Source: Tyto alba
Lineage: Eukaryota; Chordata; Aves; Strigiformes; Tytonidae
Length of the DNA: 64,000 nt
NCBI RefSeq assembly: GCF_018691265.1
Contig: NW_024881300.1
Span: forward strand, 6,275,546 to 6,339,545
Reading direction: 5' to 3'
Made by a program: the position numbers and the translations under genes. Below the pieces are notes generated by a model that saw only the letters and a list, made by a program, of their open reading frames with translations, had not been told where the DNA came from and did no database searches. Below, piece by piece: positions 51,634 through 62,683 of this stretch. Every line of letters begins with the position of its first letter. Positions within the stretch are counted from its first letter, which is position 1.

Positions 51634-51669
<36 letters not shown>
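51634..51669. repeat. A36 homopolymer
   Basis: Thirty-six uninterrupted adenines, the longest pure homopolymer in the window. No polyadenylated gene copy or SINE is recognisable upstream. Its exact length may be uncertain because sequencing through such runs is error-prone. Confidence 0.9.
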
Positions 51670-51672
<3 letters not shown>

Positions 51673-52257
51673 CACATTCTTAATGAAATAATAAATGTTG
51701 GCTTCCCTTTATTCCCTTTTGATTTCTGCGTACAATTTAGGGAATGTTCCTGTGGCATTTTTTGGCCTTTTTTTTTCCACAACAAATGAATTGTAGGAGT
51801 ATATTATCTCTTCTTAACGTAAGAAAATCAGTTCAGTGGGTATGGCATTCTTGTTTATTATGTTATATTTATGATTCTGCCATGGCCCTGCAGGGTGATT
51901 CAGATTAGCATTTTTCTTGTACTTACACGCTTTGTAAAGTAGGTTGAAAGCTGTGGGTGTGAGGTACTAGAGGCCAATCATGTTATAGGGTTATCCGGAT
52001 CCAGAAGATTTTCTTCTGTCCCAAATTCCTGGTTAGGCATATTTCCTGTTCTCTCATGTACACCAAGGAACCACAGGAAACACTGGGAAGTTTTAACTCT
52101 CATGTCTCCTAATCCTTGGCATCATTCCTCAGTCTGTATATGTGCTGGTATAATGCATTGCTTAACATTTACCTCTTTTATGTTTATATAATCATTATCT
52201 TGGCTTTCAGTAGACTTTTATGCAAGTGCTCGACTTGTTTAGAAACATTTTTCCTCA

Positions 52258-52314
52258 TTTCATTTCATTAATTTAATTTAATTTAATTTAATTTCATTTC
52301 ATTTCACTTCATTA
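52258..52314. repeat. (ATTTA/ATTTC)n pentanucleotide repeat
   Basis: About eleven pentamers alternate between ATTTA- and ATTTC-type units (TTTAATTTAA, TTTCATTTCA), with imperfect ends. Confidence 0.9.
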
Positions 52315-53983
52315 TTTTCTTCTAAAATACTTATATTTGAAAATGAAGTCCATTATTTTATGGTTCCTGGTCAGTTCTTTTTGCTCAGCCCTGGAATACA
52401 CAGTTTCCCTCCCAGTGAACAGTATGTTTGTGTTTTCCTTTCTGTAACCTGGGAAGAAATTTAGAACAGTATCAGTTTCTCCAAGTATTTTCTTTTAAGT
52501 TTTCGCTCTGATTTGGTCTTTTCTTATTTTGCCTTAAATGTAACAATAAGCACTTCCCATAAGAAAGAGTTTCAAAGAATACCAACTATGACTCAGAAAT
52601 ATTTTTATCTTCCATTCCTCACCCTTATGAAACAGTAGAGCTTCAGTTTTTGTTATTAACTACTTAAGTTACTTTAGTTTATAAGAAACATATAAAACGT
52701 TTTTGAACCTGTGTCTTTAAATCACTGATTCCATTGGTGAGGGGATGGCTTTGCTTCTAAAAAGCTTTTGTTCTCACTCTAAGTGAAATTGCTCATAGCA
52801 TTTTAAATGTGAACTACAAGCTAACAGAGTTTCTCCTTAGCAACTGCTGTCTCTGCCAGCGTACAAGCTGTATTCTGAGATTTGAATATGCAAAATGACT
52901 AGGTCAGGCTGTCTCGAGGACATAAAAAATATTGGATGAAGTAAAATTTTGCCTGAAATTAAATTTGCAGAAAATCAAATATCTGTTGTTTAGTTCTAAG
53001 CAGATGTTGAAAAGGTTTTCCTGGATGCTGTCCTTATTGATAGTATGTCTTTTGATCTGAAGCCAAATAAGAAATCTGGATGTTAGTCTGGATTTGGAAA
53101 TTTTCTTTAAATAAACATATTAGTTAAGTATGTAAATCTGCTTATCATCACTTAAGGAACGTTGCCAGAGTAAGAAACATCTGGAGCTCAATATCAGCTA
53201 ACTTATTAATTCACATTTTTAGTATGTTTCATCCAGAGTATTGTAGGATTCTGTTATCTCAATTGCTTAAGTCAGCTTTATCTAAAAGGCAATTAGTTGT
53301 AAATTCTGTTGTTTACATTTAGACTCATATGAAATCCATGGAGTATAGTTTTATAGGCCTAGTCACTTAGCTTTCCAGATCTGTTCAGAAGTAGGCCAAT
53401 ACACACTGTGGTATGAGTAAATCAGAGCTAAAATAATCATGGCTTTGAAACACCAGTGCTTTCTTTCGCAGGAGACAGATTCTGAAAATTAATTGTTACT
53501 GTTTCAGATTGTGAATTACATGGTCTGGTTTATTTATCTGAACTCATCACTGTGTAATTCCAAGAAAGGATTATTTGACCTGCTCTTGATAAGGACATAA
53601 GTACAGATATCAATACAGCCTTGTGCCATAAAGCTTCCTCAGTTTTATGACCACATTTCCCCTTAAGCTTTAAAAAGGTTCTCAATCTAGTTCAACTTTT
53701 AAATATATAGCAAACCATTTGTGTGTTAGCATTTTCAAAACTGATGTATGTTGAATGTGTAATAGTGTGGTTTTGCTAGCTTAGATGATAGGTTTTATTA
53801 ATCCATGACATGTACCTTGTAGTCATTGAAGTGAGAGTAGCTGATGGCTGAACCTTTCTATGTGAAAAGCCTATTAAATTAAGGAAATGTGTTTTTTAAG
53901 GAAATATTATTTATTGGTGGTGAGAAATTAGTATAAATCTCTACACAAAAATCCCATACTGAAACTATGAGTCAAAGCCTTAG

Positions 53984-54017
53984 AAGCAAGCATGGAATGC
54001 ACAAGCAAGCATGGAAT
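53984..54017. repeat. 15-bp direct duplication
   Basis: AAGCAAGCATGGAAT occurs at 53984-53998 and again at 54003-54017. It is a small recent local duplication. Confidence 0.9.
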
Positions 54018-57000
54018 CTGCACTTCTACATAATTGTCATGGAGTCTACCTTGTCCACAGACTGTGTTTGGCTGTGTAGTTAAGATGACTATGAAAAAAA
54101 GTGCAGAAATTTCTCTGTGTATGAATTGCATGCACATAATTCTTAAACGTGGGTAGCAAGATTTATTTTGAGAATATAAATAACCCTTTGTTTCATTTTT
54201 TTTTTTTTTGCAGTGAAGTTTGATCATAATGGTAGTATTAAAGCAAAACTCTGCAGACCTGTTGGAATTTAGGAAATGGATGATCTCCAATTAATATCCA
54301 GAACAGATTCAGACTTTTCTAGGAACTTGGTAACAATGTAAGGTAGTTCAAGTTTGTGTACCTTAAAATTAAAGACTGTTTTAGCTGCGCGCTCTTGCAA
54401 GAGGATATTTATGTTTTGCCTTTACTCCAGCAGAAGAGGAGTTAGGCCCATACCAAAGCATTTTGTGAATTCACTTTTCTCCAGTACTGTTCCATGTTCA
54501 GTGAAGTTACAGTCCCATAGCTGTGGATCAGAAGTGCTGGTCTTGTGTCCTTGAGCAGATTATATAACAATTTATGATTACATAGTGCTTGATGTGGCAT
54601 CTGCTGATTAATTTAAATACAGTCTTACAGACAGACCAGAATGATCAGTATTACTATTTTTAATAACTTGATTATATGCAATGGCTTTGGAGCAAGGATT
54701 GCTTTGCTGTTGTTTGTACTTGTCATTGTGGAAGGGAGTACTGATTCAGAATTTGTTTTCCTTGGTGCTGCCATAAAATGAAAGCTAAATAACAATGTTC
54801 ATAATAATTTGGAAATATAAGTCAGGTGATGATTTTCTGTCTTGTTCTTGCTGCTGCTCTGGCTATGGAAAGCTACATTAGGGGAAAAAGAGTTCACCAG
54901 TTTTTGATGTATCAAAGGAAAAAATTAAATATCTTACAGTGAATCCATGAAAGAATTTTAATATTAGCTGAGCAAACAAAGCTCATGGGTATGAGCCTCT
55001 CTTACTGTTTAAATGATCATTATGTTTCAGGATTTTAATAAGCGAGAGTTGCTTCACAATGTACCTACTGTGTGAGTTAAGCTCTTCCAAATCTTTTTCA
55101 TGACTCAAATCCAGTAAAAATATAGTGTATCAGTGAATAGCATTGTTTCTGTATTTATAAATGCTGTTGTAGTCTCGCTCTAGAGAGTGTATACATTAGA
55201 AGAGACATTTTCTCAAAGGAATAGGCAAAATAGAACTGGAGGGCAAGAAATTACTAGCACAGCGTTGAAAAAGTGTTTCCTACATGAAACATAGGAAGTG
55301 CATTAATTTTTATCACATCCAGTAATTATACATTGTATTACTCAGTAAATATACCTATGTGTTGTATTTCTTTATAACAAGTTATGTTTCTATATAATAG
55401 ATCATAATTTTCTATTGGTCAAGATGAAAAAAACAAGGGAAGTATAATAATATATATAAAACAAAAGTATATATACTCAGGCAGGTATGTTTCAAATCAC
55501 TTATTTTTTAAAGGAATCTCAGTGTTGGAGTGAGAGAAACCTATCTCATATTATTTAAAAATCTTTTTCACATACATTTCAGCATTGTAAAGAGCAGTGG
55601 AGTCAAAGTAATCTTCACACTAGCTCTCTTATATACAGGCAAAATACACTTAACAGGGAGCATTACTGCTATTTTCTGTTGTGATTTTATTTAATTAATG
55701 TTATTTCATCTGTGAACAGATGACATACTGGGTTGGGTTCATAATGTGTCTGTTATTGTGAATCCATTAACTCCAGGTGAGATACAGCATTATGCACAAG
55801 CTGAAACGTGTTCTTTGAATCAGATTACACCCATGTGTAGGCTTATTTGTATTTATGTTAGTTTGGACCCTCTCTTCTTTCTCCTGTCTTCCCTTTCTTA
55901 AAAAAGTGAAGAAGCTTACCTAAATTATAGGGGAAAGCTAATAAGTATTATGTAGAGAAACGGTTATCTGAAAAGAAAGAAATCTGTGATATGGTTAATA
56001 GGTTTTCATCTACTTTGGATGAAAGACATGAATTGACTGGTGCTCTCCTTGCCTTATTTGTTCTTCTGGAAGAAGCATAATAGAAGAAGGTGAGTCACTA
56101 GTATGCTGCAAGAAAAATGCAGCTCAGTAGTACACTGTGAAGCAGACTTACTGAAATGTGTGCTGTTAGGAAAATACCATTGCATAGGCAGTGAAAGGTC
56201 TAAGAATACTTTTCTAGCCCCTAAATGATCAAGTGTGTGTGTGTGTAAATGGTCACCAATGTAGCTTTTAGGCTGAAAAGTTTTGACAGAGGTGTTCAAA
56301 CATCTGCCATGGAACACTGCAAAGATAAATACTCTTTCTAATGACATTGGGGGTTACAGATTGTCACTTGCTGAATGAAAATGAAAACGCTTTCACTCGC
56401 ACAGAACACAGAATTTCATCACATTCGTATATCTCAAATAGACTGTTGAAAAGGAAGATACTGGAATTCAGAAAGAATTTTCTTGAGTTCTTATGGTGAT
56501 AATAGGCCCTCTTTCTCTGATGCATCACTCATCAGGTGTCAGCACTGAAAATGTGGGCCTAAAATTTTCATATGGAGTTTTCTCTGTTGCATTATTATTT
56601 TTTAAGAATAATAAATACTGGGTTTTGCTGAATCCAAGGAAGAAATTTGTTGTGACTGTAGAATGTGATTTTGTAGAGGAACGCTGTGTAGTAGCAAATA
56701 ACCAATGAATCATACTTTCCAAACAAAAACCAACATATAAAAAAGATCAAGGTTTATTATGCTTCACTATCAAAGAAAAATGTACTGGCAGATGCAATGT
56801 TAGCAAATTCATGATGCACTGTTCATTTTTCCACAGCAGATGAATGACTGTCATTGATAGACTGGTCAAACAGACTAGAACAAAATAACATTTATCTTTT
56901 ACAGATCAAGGATTCACCTGCTTTCTTTTCCAAGAAAAACATGAAAACTGGAATGAAGTTTTATTGGAAGTGATGCACCTTCATTGTCAGTTGCAGGCAA

Positions 57001-57977
57001 ATGAGTAGTGGAGTGACAGAAGGTAAGCTCAATGTTCATATTTAATATTTTATTGCTAAAAGACATGGAATTCTTCTGAGTCATTCATACTTTTAAGAGC
57101 AAGATTGAGCAAGATCCCGTGTTCAGTACCAAGTGAGGAGGCCAAATGATTTTTCAAAATTTACTGAGTGGAACAAAACCATTTAACTGCTCAATATATT
57201 TCAAGGTGTGCGCCATGGACTGAGCAATATGGAAAATAACCATGAGGTCCTTCTTTTACCATCTTTTCTCCTTCTTGCTGGATGGGGGTTTTCTTTATGG
57301 TATACCTAATGAGTCTTTATGGGTTTTTTGAGGGACATTCCTCAGCATGGTTAAAATATTCTTGAAAACCACAGGTTATATTTGTACAATAAAAGAGAAG
57401 AACCCATCCAGATTGGTAGAAAAGATCTTTGGGTCACACACCTTCCCCCACGTCCCCCAGTTAGACTGTACCTTTTAAGTGCAGGAGGAATGTCATAGTA
57501 AAATGTTAGTATAAGGATACTTCTTGTGGACTTTGGTTGCCTTCCAATCTCTCAATTTTCTTGACATAAAAAGTACCCTGCCTGTATAATGTACTACTCC
57601 TGTAAATTCAGGATAAAGGTAATTCCTGAAAAATAAATCCGGGAGCTAAGTCCCTGCTTTGGTTTGACTATGGAAGAAGGTTGAAAAAAAATCTTTGTCT
57701 TTGAATTCCTATTGTGCAGACTAACTCCTCTCCGTGTTCACATTAGTGTATCTCTTTTATAATACTAAATGTAAATAGGGGCTGGAGAACTGAATCCAGT
57801 GATAGCTCCAATGGGTACTCACTGTATTTATAGTAAGAAGAGGCAATAACTTAAAACTATGTGAAACAAGCAGAAGATAAAGTTGGTGGTCTTATAAATC
57901 TAATTTTATCCAAAGTTTTACAAGTCAAACAGGAACTTGCAGAAAAAAACCCTCTCTTTAAACAAATATCTATTATT

Positions 57978-58067
57978 AAAAAAAAAACAAAACAAAAAAA
58001 AAAAAAAAAAAAAAAAAACAAAAAAAACCCCACAAACACAAAACAAAACAAACCCGAAACCCCAAAC
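57978..58067. repeat. A-rich then A/C-rich low-complexity tract
   Basis: A long A-tract with scattered C passes into an A/C-rich part (CACAAACACAAAACAAAACA and similar). All frames through it (57857-58176, both strands) are lysine- or phenylalanine-rich artefacts. Confidence 0.9.
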
Positions 58068-59021
58068 ATTTAGGCATTTAAAAAAATTAAGGGAAAAGGT
58101 TTTGTTTGCTGACATGCTGCCTAAAGTGGATGGCCTTTGCAATGAAGAAATCCAGTATAAAAACCAACTTTTCTGATGAAAGAATAATGAACAGTAAGCT
58201 AATTGTGTTTCATTTGCAAACTATTAAATTTGTGATAACCTTATTTAAACACTATGATTCTCTACTGTACTTATCTGATATAATTCTTTCTTTGTAGTAT
58301 GGCCATGTCCTTTCAATATATGTTGTCACATCTCTGATAAAATGGAGTTGAGAGTGGTGACAAAACCAGAAACATCTGGGAAATGAATCCAGGAAAGCTA
58401 AGTGTCAGATAGCAATCAGTGGATCACTTATGGCAATTATGCTTAGGAAGTGGAAGTAGTTTGGATGATGTAATTTGCAGATGATCAGGCTGGTGAAGGG
58501 AGTCAGTGCTGCTCCCCTTAGACTGTTATGGAGATGTCTGTGCAGATGTCTGTCCCAGAAAAGCCACACATGCAGGAGAAGCTGTCAACTCCCTGAGGTA
58601 CCACCCACTTCAGATAAGATAAAGAGGGCATATGCCCTGTGGCAGTGCCATCCATTAGAAAACTCTGTGTAAGCTACACAGAAAAGAAGCGAGCAAACTG
58701 GACCAGAATGAAACATGAGTTGTAAGGCATGGAGAAGTTCGCCTTCCCGTCAGTTTATGCTTCCTGGCTCAGTCCAATCTCGACACCTCTCCAATGACAC
58801 ATAACTTCCTCTGTTTTGCCAGGTCTGTCCTTTCACATTTGTCCAAGTTTACTTTTTTGTCATTTCAATTTAGCCCATTTTCCTTCTCTATGTTTTATAG
58901 TGCAATTAATTTAGTGATTTTTCTTCCTTCCTTTTCACATCTTGTCAACTAACCATGTTGCCTATATTTCTCTTGCCTCAGTTTGGCTAACATTTCTCCT
59001 GTGCAGCAATTCATCTTTACA

Positions 59022-59032
59022 CCCCCCCCCCC
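59022..59032. repeat. C11 homopolymer
   Basis: Eleven cytosines in a pyrimidine-rich region. G/C homopolymers of this length are uncommon in such AT-rich sequence. Confidence 0.85.
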
Positions 59033-59104
59033 TCTTAACGTGCCTCCCCCTCCCTTATTATTTATTAATGGATTGAACAACTCCTCACCAAGAACCTTGA
59101 CATA

Positions 59105-59275
59105 TCTTAAAGACATTCAATAATTAAGCCCCACAATGAGCCTCTAAAGGATGCAATTATATTATCTATTTACCAGATGGCTAACCAGGAACAGACAGAA
59201 GTTAGGTAAATTGCCCTGGGTTAAAAGTTGGAGAAAGGCAGCACTGGGAATAGAATCTGGAGTCAGTTGAGTTTC
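59105..59275 (+). repeat. MIR-like SINE, best-preserved copy in the window
   Basis: In order: CCCCACAATGAGCCTCTAAA; TTATCTATTTACCAGATGGC; AACAGACAGAAGTTAGGTAA; ATTGCCCTGGGTTAAAAG; GGCAGCACTGGGAATAGAAT. These parallel MIR's CCTCACAA..CCCTATGAGG, TTATCCCCATTTTACAGATGAGG, CACAGAGAGGTTAAGTAACTTGCCC and GGCAGAGCCAGGATTCGAA blocks. MIR/CORE-SINEs are ancient amniote repeats, expected at low density in birds. Confidence 0.65.
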
Positions 59276-59591
59276 TTTGCCAAAAGCTTGTAGTACTACA
59301 AAGTACATATACCAGCTGTTGGGGAATCGGTGTGCTGGCCCAGAATTGTCCTGTTCTAGCTAAGAGCTTAAGATCTATTATTGAATAGGTTTTCAAACTC
59401 AGTCCTTGCCCTTTTCTTTCCTAAGGGGACAACAGAAACATCTGAACTTGTAAACTTAAAATAAAAGTCTGCCTATGTTTTCAGGTTTCTCTTGTACTAG
59501 TTCTTTAGGTTAGTGAGGTCTATGCATAGCTGGATTTTTTTATTCTAAAATGTGTATTTAAAGCAAAAGAGTTTCAAGAAGAGAAGGTCCT

Positions 59592-59629
59592 TGTCTGCCT
59601 GTCTATCTATCTATCTGTCTATCTGTCTT
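59592..59629. repeat. (TCTA/TCTG)n microsatellite
   Basis: About nine tetramers, mixing TCTA and TCTG units; probably length-variable between individuals. Confidence 0.9.
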
Positions 59630-60295
59630 AGTATGAGCCAGTCAGACCATCAAAAAGCCAGGCTAGATTTGTTATCTGTGTAACCATCTGGACTCTGTAC
59701 TGAATTCTCTGTCACAATTAAACAGATGAATCACACTTCGTAAATAATGACTTTAAGGGTTTTTTGCTTGAGCTACTTGTTTTGTGAGGCTGGCAAATTC
59801 TTCAGCAGTCCTTGTAACCTTAGGTCCTGATGTCCATGTTCATCCTATCTTCATGTGTATGATCCTCTTTGATATGTAGAATATTGAACAGAATATAGAA
59901 TGTAGAATATTCGAGATGCAGGGCTTGCAGCACATTTATGGAAGCATTGACATAGCACTCTAACTATTTTAATGAAATATTTTAGGATCATTTTAAGCCT
60001 TTGAGTGGGACAGTGTTACATTGGAGATTCATAGTCATTTTATGATCAATTAATACACTGTGATCTTGAAACCACATTTTAGAGTAGACATTCTTAATTT
60101 CCATGCTGGAAATTAATCTACAAAGGATAATTCTTATGATGGACAAAAGTAGTGATTTTCTGCTGCATGAGCTGCACACCAAAGCATGATCACTTCTACA
60201 AGTTTGGTCCCATCACCAGGAATTGTGTCCCTGCCCTCACTGTCCTAAACTCCACCATGGCTGTGGAAGAAGAGCTGGTGTGCAAAATGCTGTTG

Positions 60296-60691
60296 TTATT
60301 CAGTTGTAAACATGAAGAAAAGTCTTTTGGTCATTTTGCATTTTGGTTTCTGGTGCCTCTCTTGAACTATTTGTGGGTTCCTGGAAGCTTTCCAGTATGA
60401 ACTCTGAGGGCAGTAGACTCCAAGTGTTTGGTATTCCCAGAACATTTTCAAATCTTCAGGAATTGGTGTGCTCCAGTGTCCGAGGTGGTGCCATGCAGTA
60501 GGGCTAGTTGCAGTGTCTTGCATAAACACAGTGGAGTTGCAGATCTTTAGGGGCTGTGAGCCGTCTGAGATTTTGGCATGAGAAAGATTGAATGCTGAAA
60601 TATAGATTGCCTTTCTATTTTGTAGAGGAAAAAAAGCCCATCCATATGAAATTGTGCTCATTACTGAGGAAAATAAATTATTGTCTGTCAA
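60296..60691 (-). CDS. Unrecognised 131-residue open frame, doubtful
   Basis: This is the longest open frame outside clear repeats apart from 15475-15885. It is listed from a TTG codon; the first ATG lies ten codons downstream (MSTISYGWAFF), and the frame stays open a few codons further upstream. The product has balanced, protein-like composition with no low-complexity run and reads through PIPEDLKMFWEYQTLGVYCP in the middle. I see no signal peptide, membrane helix or known motif. A CAG preceded by pyrimidines just before the ATG could serve as a splice acceptor. No promoter or neighbouring exon was found. It may be an exon, a decayed retro-copy or chance; I do not assign a function. Confidence 0.12.
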   Translation of the reverse strand: MTDNNLFSSVMSTISYGWAFFPLQNRKAIYISAFNLSHAKISDGSQPLKICNSTVFMQDTATSPTAWHHLGHWSTPIPEDLKMFWEYQTLGVYCPQSSYWKASRNPQIVQERHQKPKCKMTKRLFFMFTTE

Positions 60692-60794
60692 GCAAATGGC
60701 CAGCCTTTAGAAATAGTTAGACTTGCACATCAATTACTGGGGAAAAACAACACCTGTGTACACTAATTATTTCTTTAATGGAAGGTTTTCAGAT

Positions 60795-60892
60795 ATAGGG
60801 TCAAATTCTCCACTTGCATCAATTGTATGCCAGAAAAATTTCATTGTTGTCAGTGGAATAACTACTGATTTACACTGGTAGGTGTTAGAATA
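60795..60892. repeat. Ancient near-palindromic sauropsid interspersed repeat
   Basis: GGTCAAATTCTCCACTTGC, a central GTCAGTGGAATAACTAC, then TGATTTACACTGGTAGGTG match the layout of an old repeat I remember from reptile and bird genomes (CAAATTCT...TTACACCAGTGTAA... GTCAATGGAGTTACTCC... GATTTACACTGGTG). Its two halves are roughly inverted copies. I cannot give the family name with confidence. Confidence 0.5.
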
Positions 60893-61274
60893 AATTAAGT
60901 GAATAGTATGTTATGGCATACAACAGGAGTGTCACTGTAATAGTCGACAGATTTAACTTTTAAATATATATTTCATATATTCTTACATGATCAATGTCCC
61001 TTTTAATACTATTAGAGTTAAACTGAGTACAGTTTTGTTTCTTGTCTTTGTCTCATGTTTGTTGACTTTTTGCTCTCCTTACTACTGTCAAAAACATTTT
61101 GATGCTATAAATAAAAGCATGGATTAAATACATTCTTTATGACAAGCAATGTGCAGTGTATTCACTTCTTTCTTCTAGAAGATATATTTTCTTTTTTATT
61201 ATTTTGAATCTGCACTCTTTCATCATTCTGAAGATCAGTAGAAGTACATCTGAGACCCAGTTATGAAAAAATGA

Positions 61275-61325
61275 TGTGTCTGTGTGTGTGTATATATATA
61301 TATACACATATACATATATATATAC
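61275..61325. repeat. (TG)n(TA)n compound microsatellite
   Basis: A run of TG dinucleotides passes into TA dinucleotides with CA interruptions. The frames crossing it (61137-61490) are repeat products. Confidence 0.9.
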
Positions 61326-62169
61326 TCTGCTTGTGACAGATATATGCTTGCACCTGAAAATATCCCCAGTCATACAAGCTACAATTTTAAGGAAGTTGCT
61401 GACTCTGTGTTGTTGTTTTTATTTACTAGAGGGGTTCCATATGATGCTGTGATACAAGGTCTTGGGTGTGATGAGATTACATATGACTAATAGGCGACAT
61501 CAGTTAGGCTTTAAGAAATTCTTCTGGCTAAAGAGTTAGGTAGACAAAGGGTCAAAACTGGAGAAGTCATCATGCATTGGCTGTACCTCCCTGTGCCCAG
61601 GCACTTGAGGAGTTGTGTCCTAATCTCCACCACACCCAAGCTTTCGCAACATGTCTGATGTTCTGGCAGGTGTGTTTATGATTTATATGGTTAAGGCCAA
61701 ATCTGTTGCAAGTATAAGGCTTGAGTGAAACTGTGTCTGTTTGCATTAAAGGAAAATTTTGCCCGTGAAGTGCATTATCCCCTTTACCCATTGCACAGGG
61801 AGACTGATGCTTTTTGGAAATCTGACCTTGTCACTCCCTGTGGTGCACAGTACAGTAGGAATTCACTTCAAATAAAACCAAGGTACACACAGAAGGCAAC
61901 ATCAAGGGTAGTTATGTATACATTCTAGGTGTAGACAGCAGACCAGACATTGTTGTATATTTTCAAGTCGTATATTTTCACCGAATACTGTATTAGGCCA
62001 GTGATTTGTAGTCAGGAGAAAGACAGAAAAAGGGTCTTCCCCCGTGTAACTGTCGTAGGGCTTGCAAAGTCCAGTGACTGTGAAGTCTAGTCTCTTCTCA
62101 GGCAATTCTATTTTATATTTGTCTTCATTATTGAGCATGCTTCATATTCTCTTCCTCAGCTCACTGCAG

Positions 62170-62265
62170 TTTCATTTCTTCATTTTATGTATCAGGAAAC
62201 CAGACAAGGTCAGCTCAACTGGCAGCGGAATTTAGACTTTTATTAAGTCAGATAGAAATCACCTC
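62170..62265 (+). repeat. Possible MIR-like scrap
   Basis: CATTTTATGTATCAGGAAAC followed by ACAAGGTCAGCTCAACTGGC and GCGGAATTTAGAC resembles MIR's CATTTTACAGATGAGGAAAC, AAGGTCACACAGC and GGATTTGAAC blocks with the middle deleted. It is weak. Confidence 0.3.
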
Positions 62266-62401
62266 ACTCAGTAATCTGGAAAGATGGTGAGAATTTGTGG
62301 GTTTGGCATGATGGTCTTTTTTAATTACTGTGGATTTCTGTTCCTCTACATTTCCCTGTAGTTTAGCATATAGTTGTGGACTTGAAACATGAGTGTCAAA
62401 C

Positions 62402-62414
62402 TCCCCTCTAGTGG
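62402..62414 (-). promoter_or_regulatory. Candidate CTCF motif (minus strand)
   Basis: The minus strand reads CCACTAGAGGGGA, matching the CTCF core CCASYAGRKGGCR at 12 of 13 positions; the mismatch is G for the usually strong C at position 12. It lies 270 bp from a second candidate in the same orientation. Confidence 0.35.
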
Positions 62415-62609
62415 TTGCTCTACACAGAGAATAAACATTGATTTAGCTTGATGATAAGTATTTAACTCTGGACTGATAAAGATGACAATTCATGTGAGAT
62501 TCTGATGATTGTACATAGCAAAATTTATTTTTTGTCTTTCTTCCTCTTTAATGATCTAGTTACTTCACATGTTGAAATACTGTAATTAAAACATGAATCA
62601 TTGTCAAAG

Positions 62610-62636
62610 CAAACAAACAAAAACAAACAAACAAAA
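62610..62636. repeat. (AAAC)n microsatellite
   Basis: About six AAAC units with one extra A. Confidence 0.9.
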
Positions 62637-62670
62637 GAATTATGGCACTCTACTCTGCAAAATGCGAATG

Positions 62671-62683
62671 TGCCATCTATTGG
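62671..62683 (-). promoter_or_regulatory. Candidate CTCF motif (minus strand)
   Basis: The minus strand reads CCAATAGATGGCA, matching CCASYAGRKGGCR except A at position 4. The GATGGCA core is intact. It has the same orientation as the candidate at 62402-62414. Confidence 0.35.

Larger units (their letters stand above)
51670..59104. other. Non-coding stretch, no gene seen
   Basis: About 7.4 kb with no recognised exon or RNA gene. It holds the pentamer repeat at 52258, a 15-base duplication at 53984-54017, a T-run near 54199-54210, the A/C-rich tract at 57978 and a C11 run at 59022. The 120-codon minus frame at 53928-54290 crosses the T-run and is dismissed. Confidence 0.6.

Noticed and set aside
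53928..54290. 120-codon minus-strand frame
   Set aside because: It runs through a T-homopolymer (lysine run), has no domain and overlaps a local duplication; best explained by chance.
57857..58176. Open frames on both strands near 58 kb
   Set aside because: All depend on the A-rich/A-C-rich tract.
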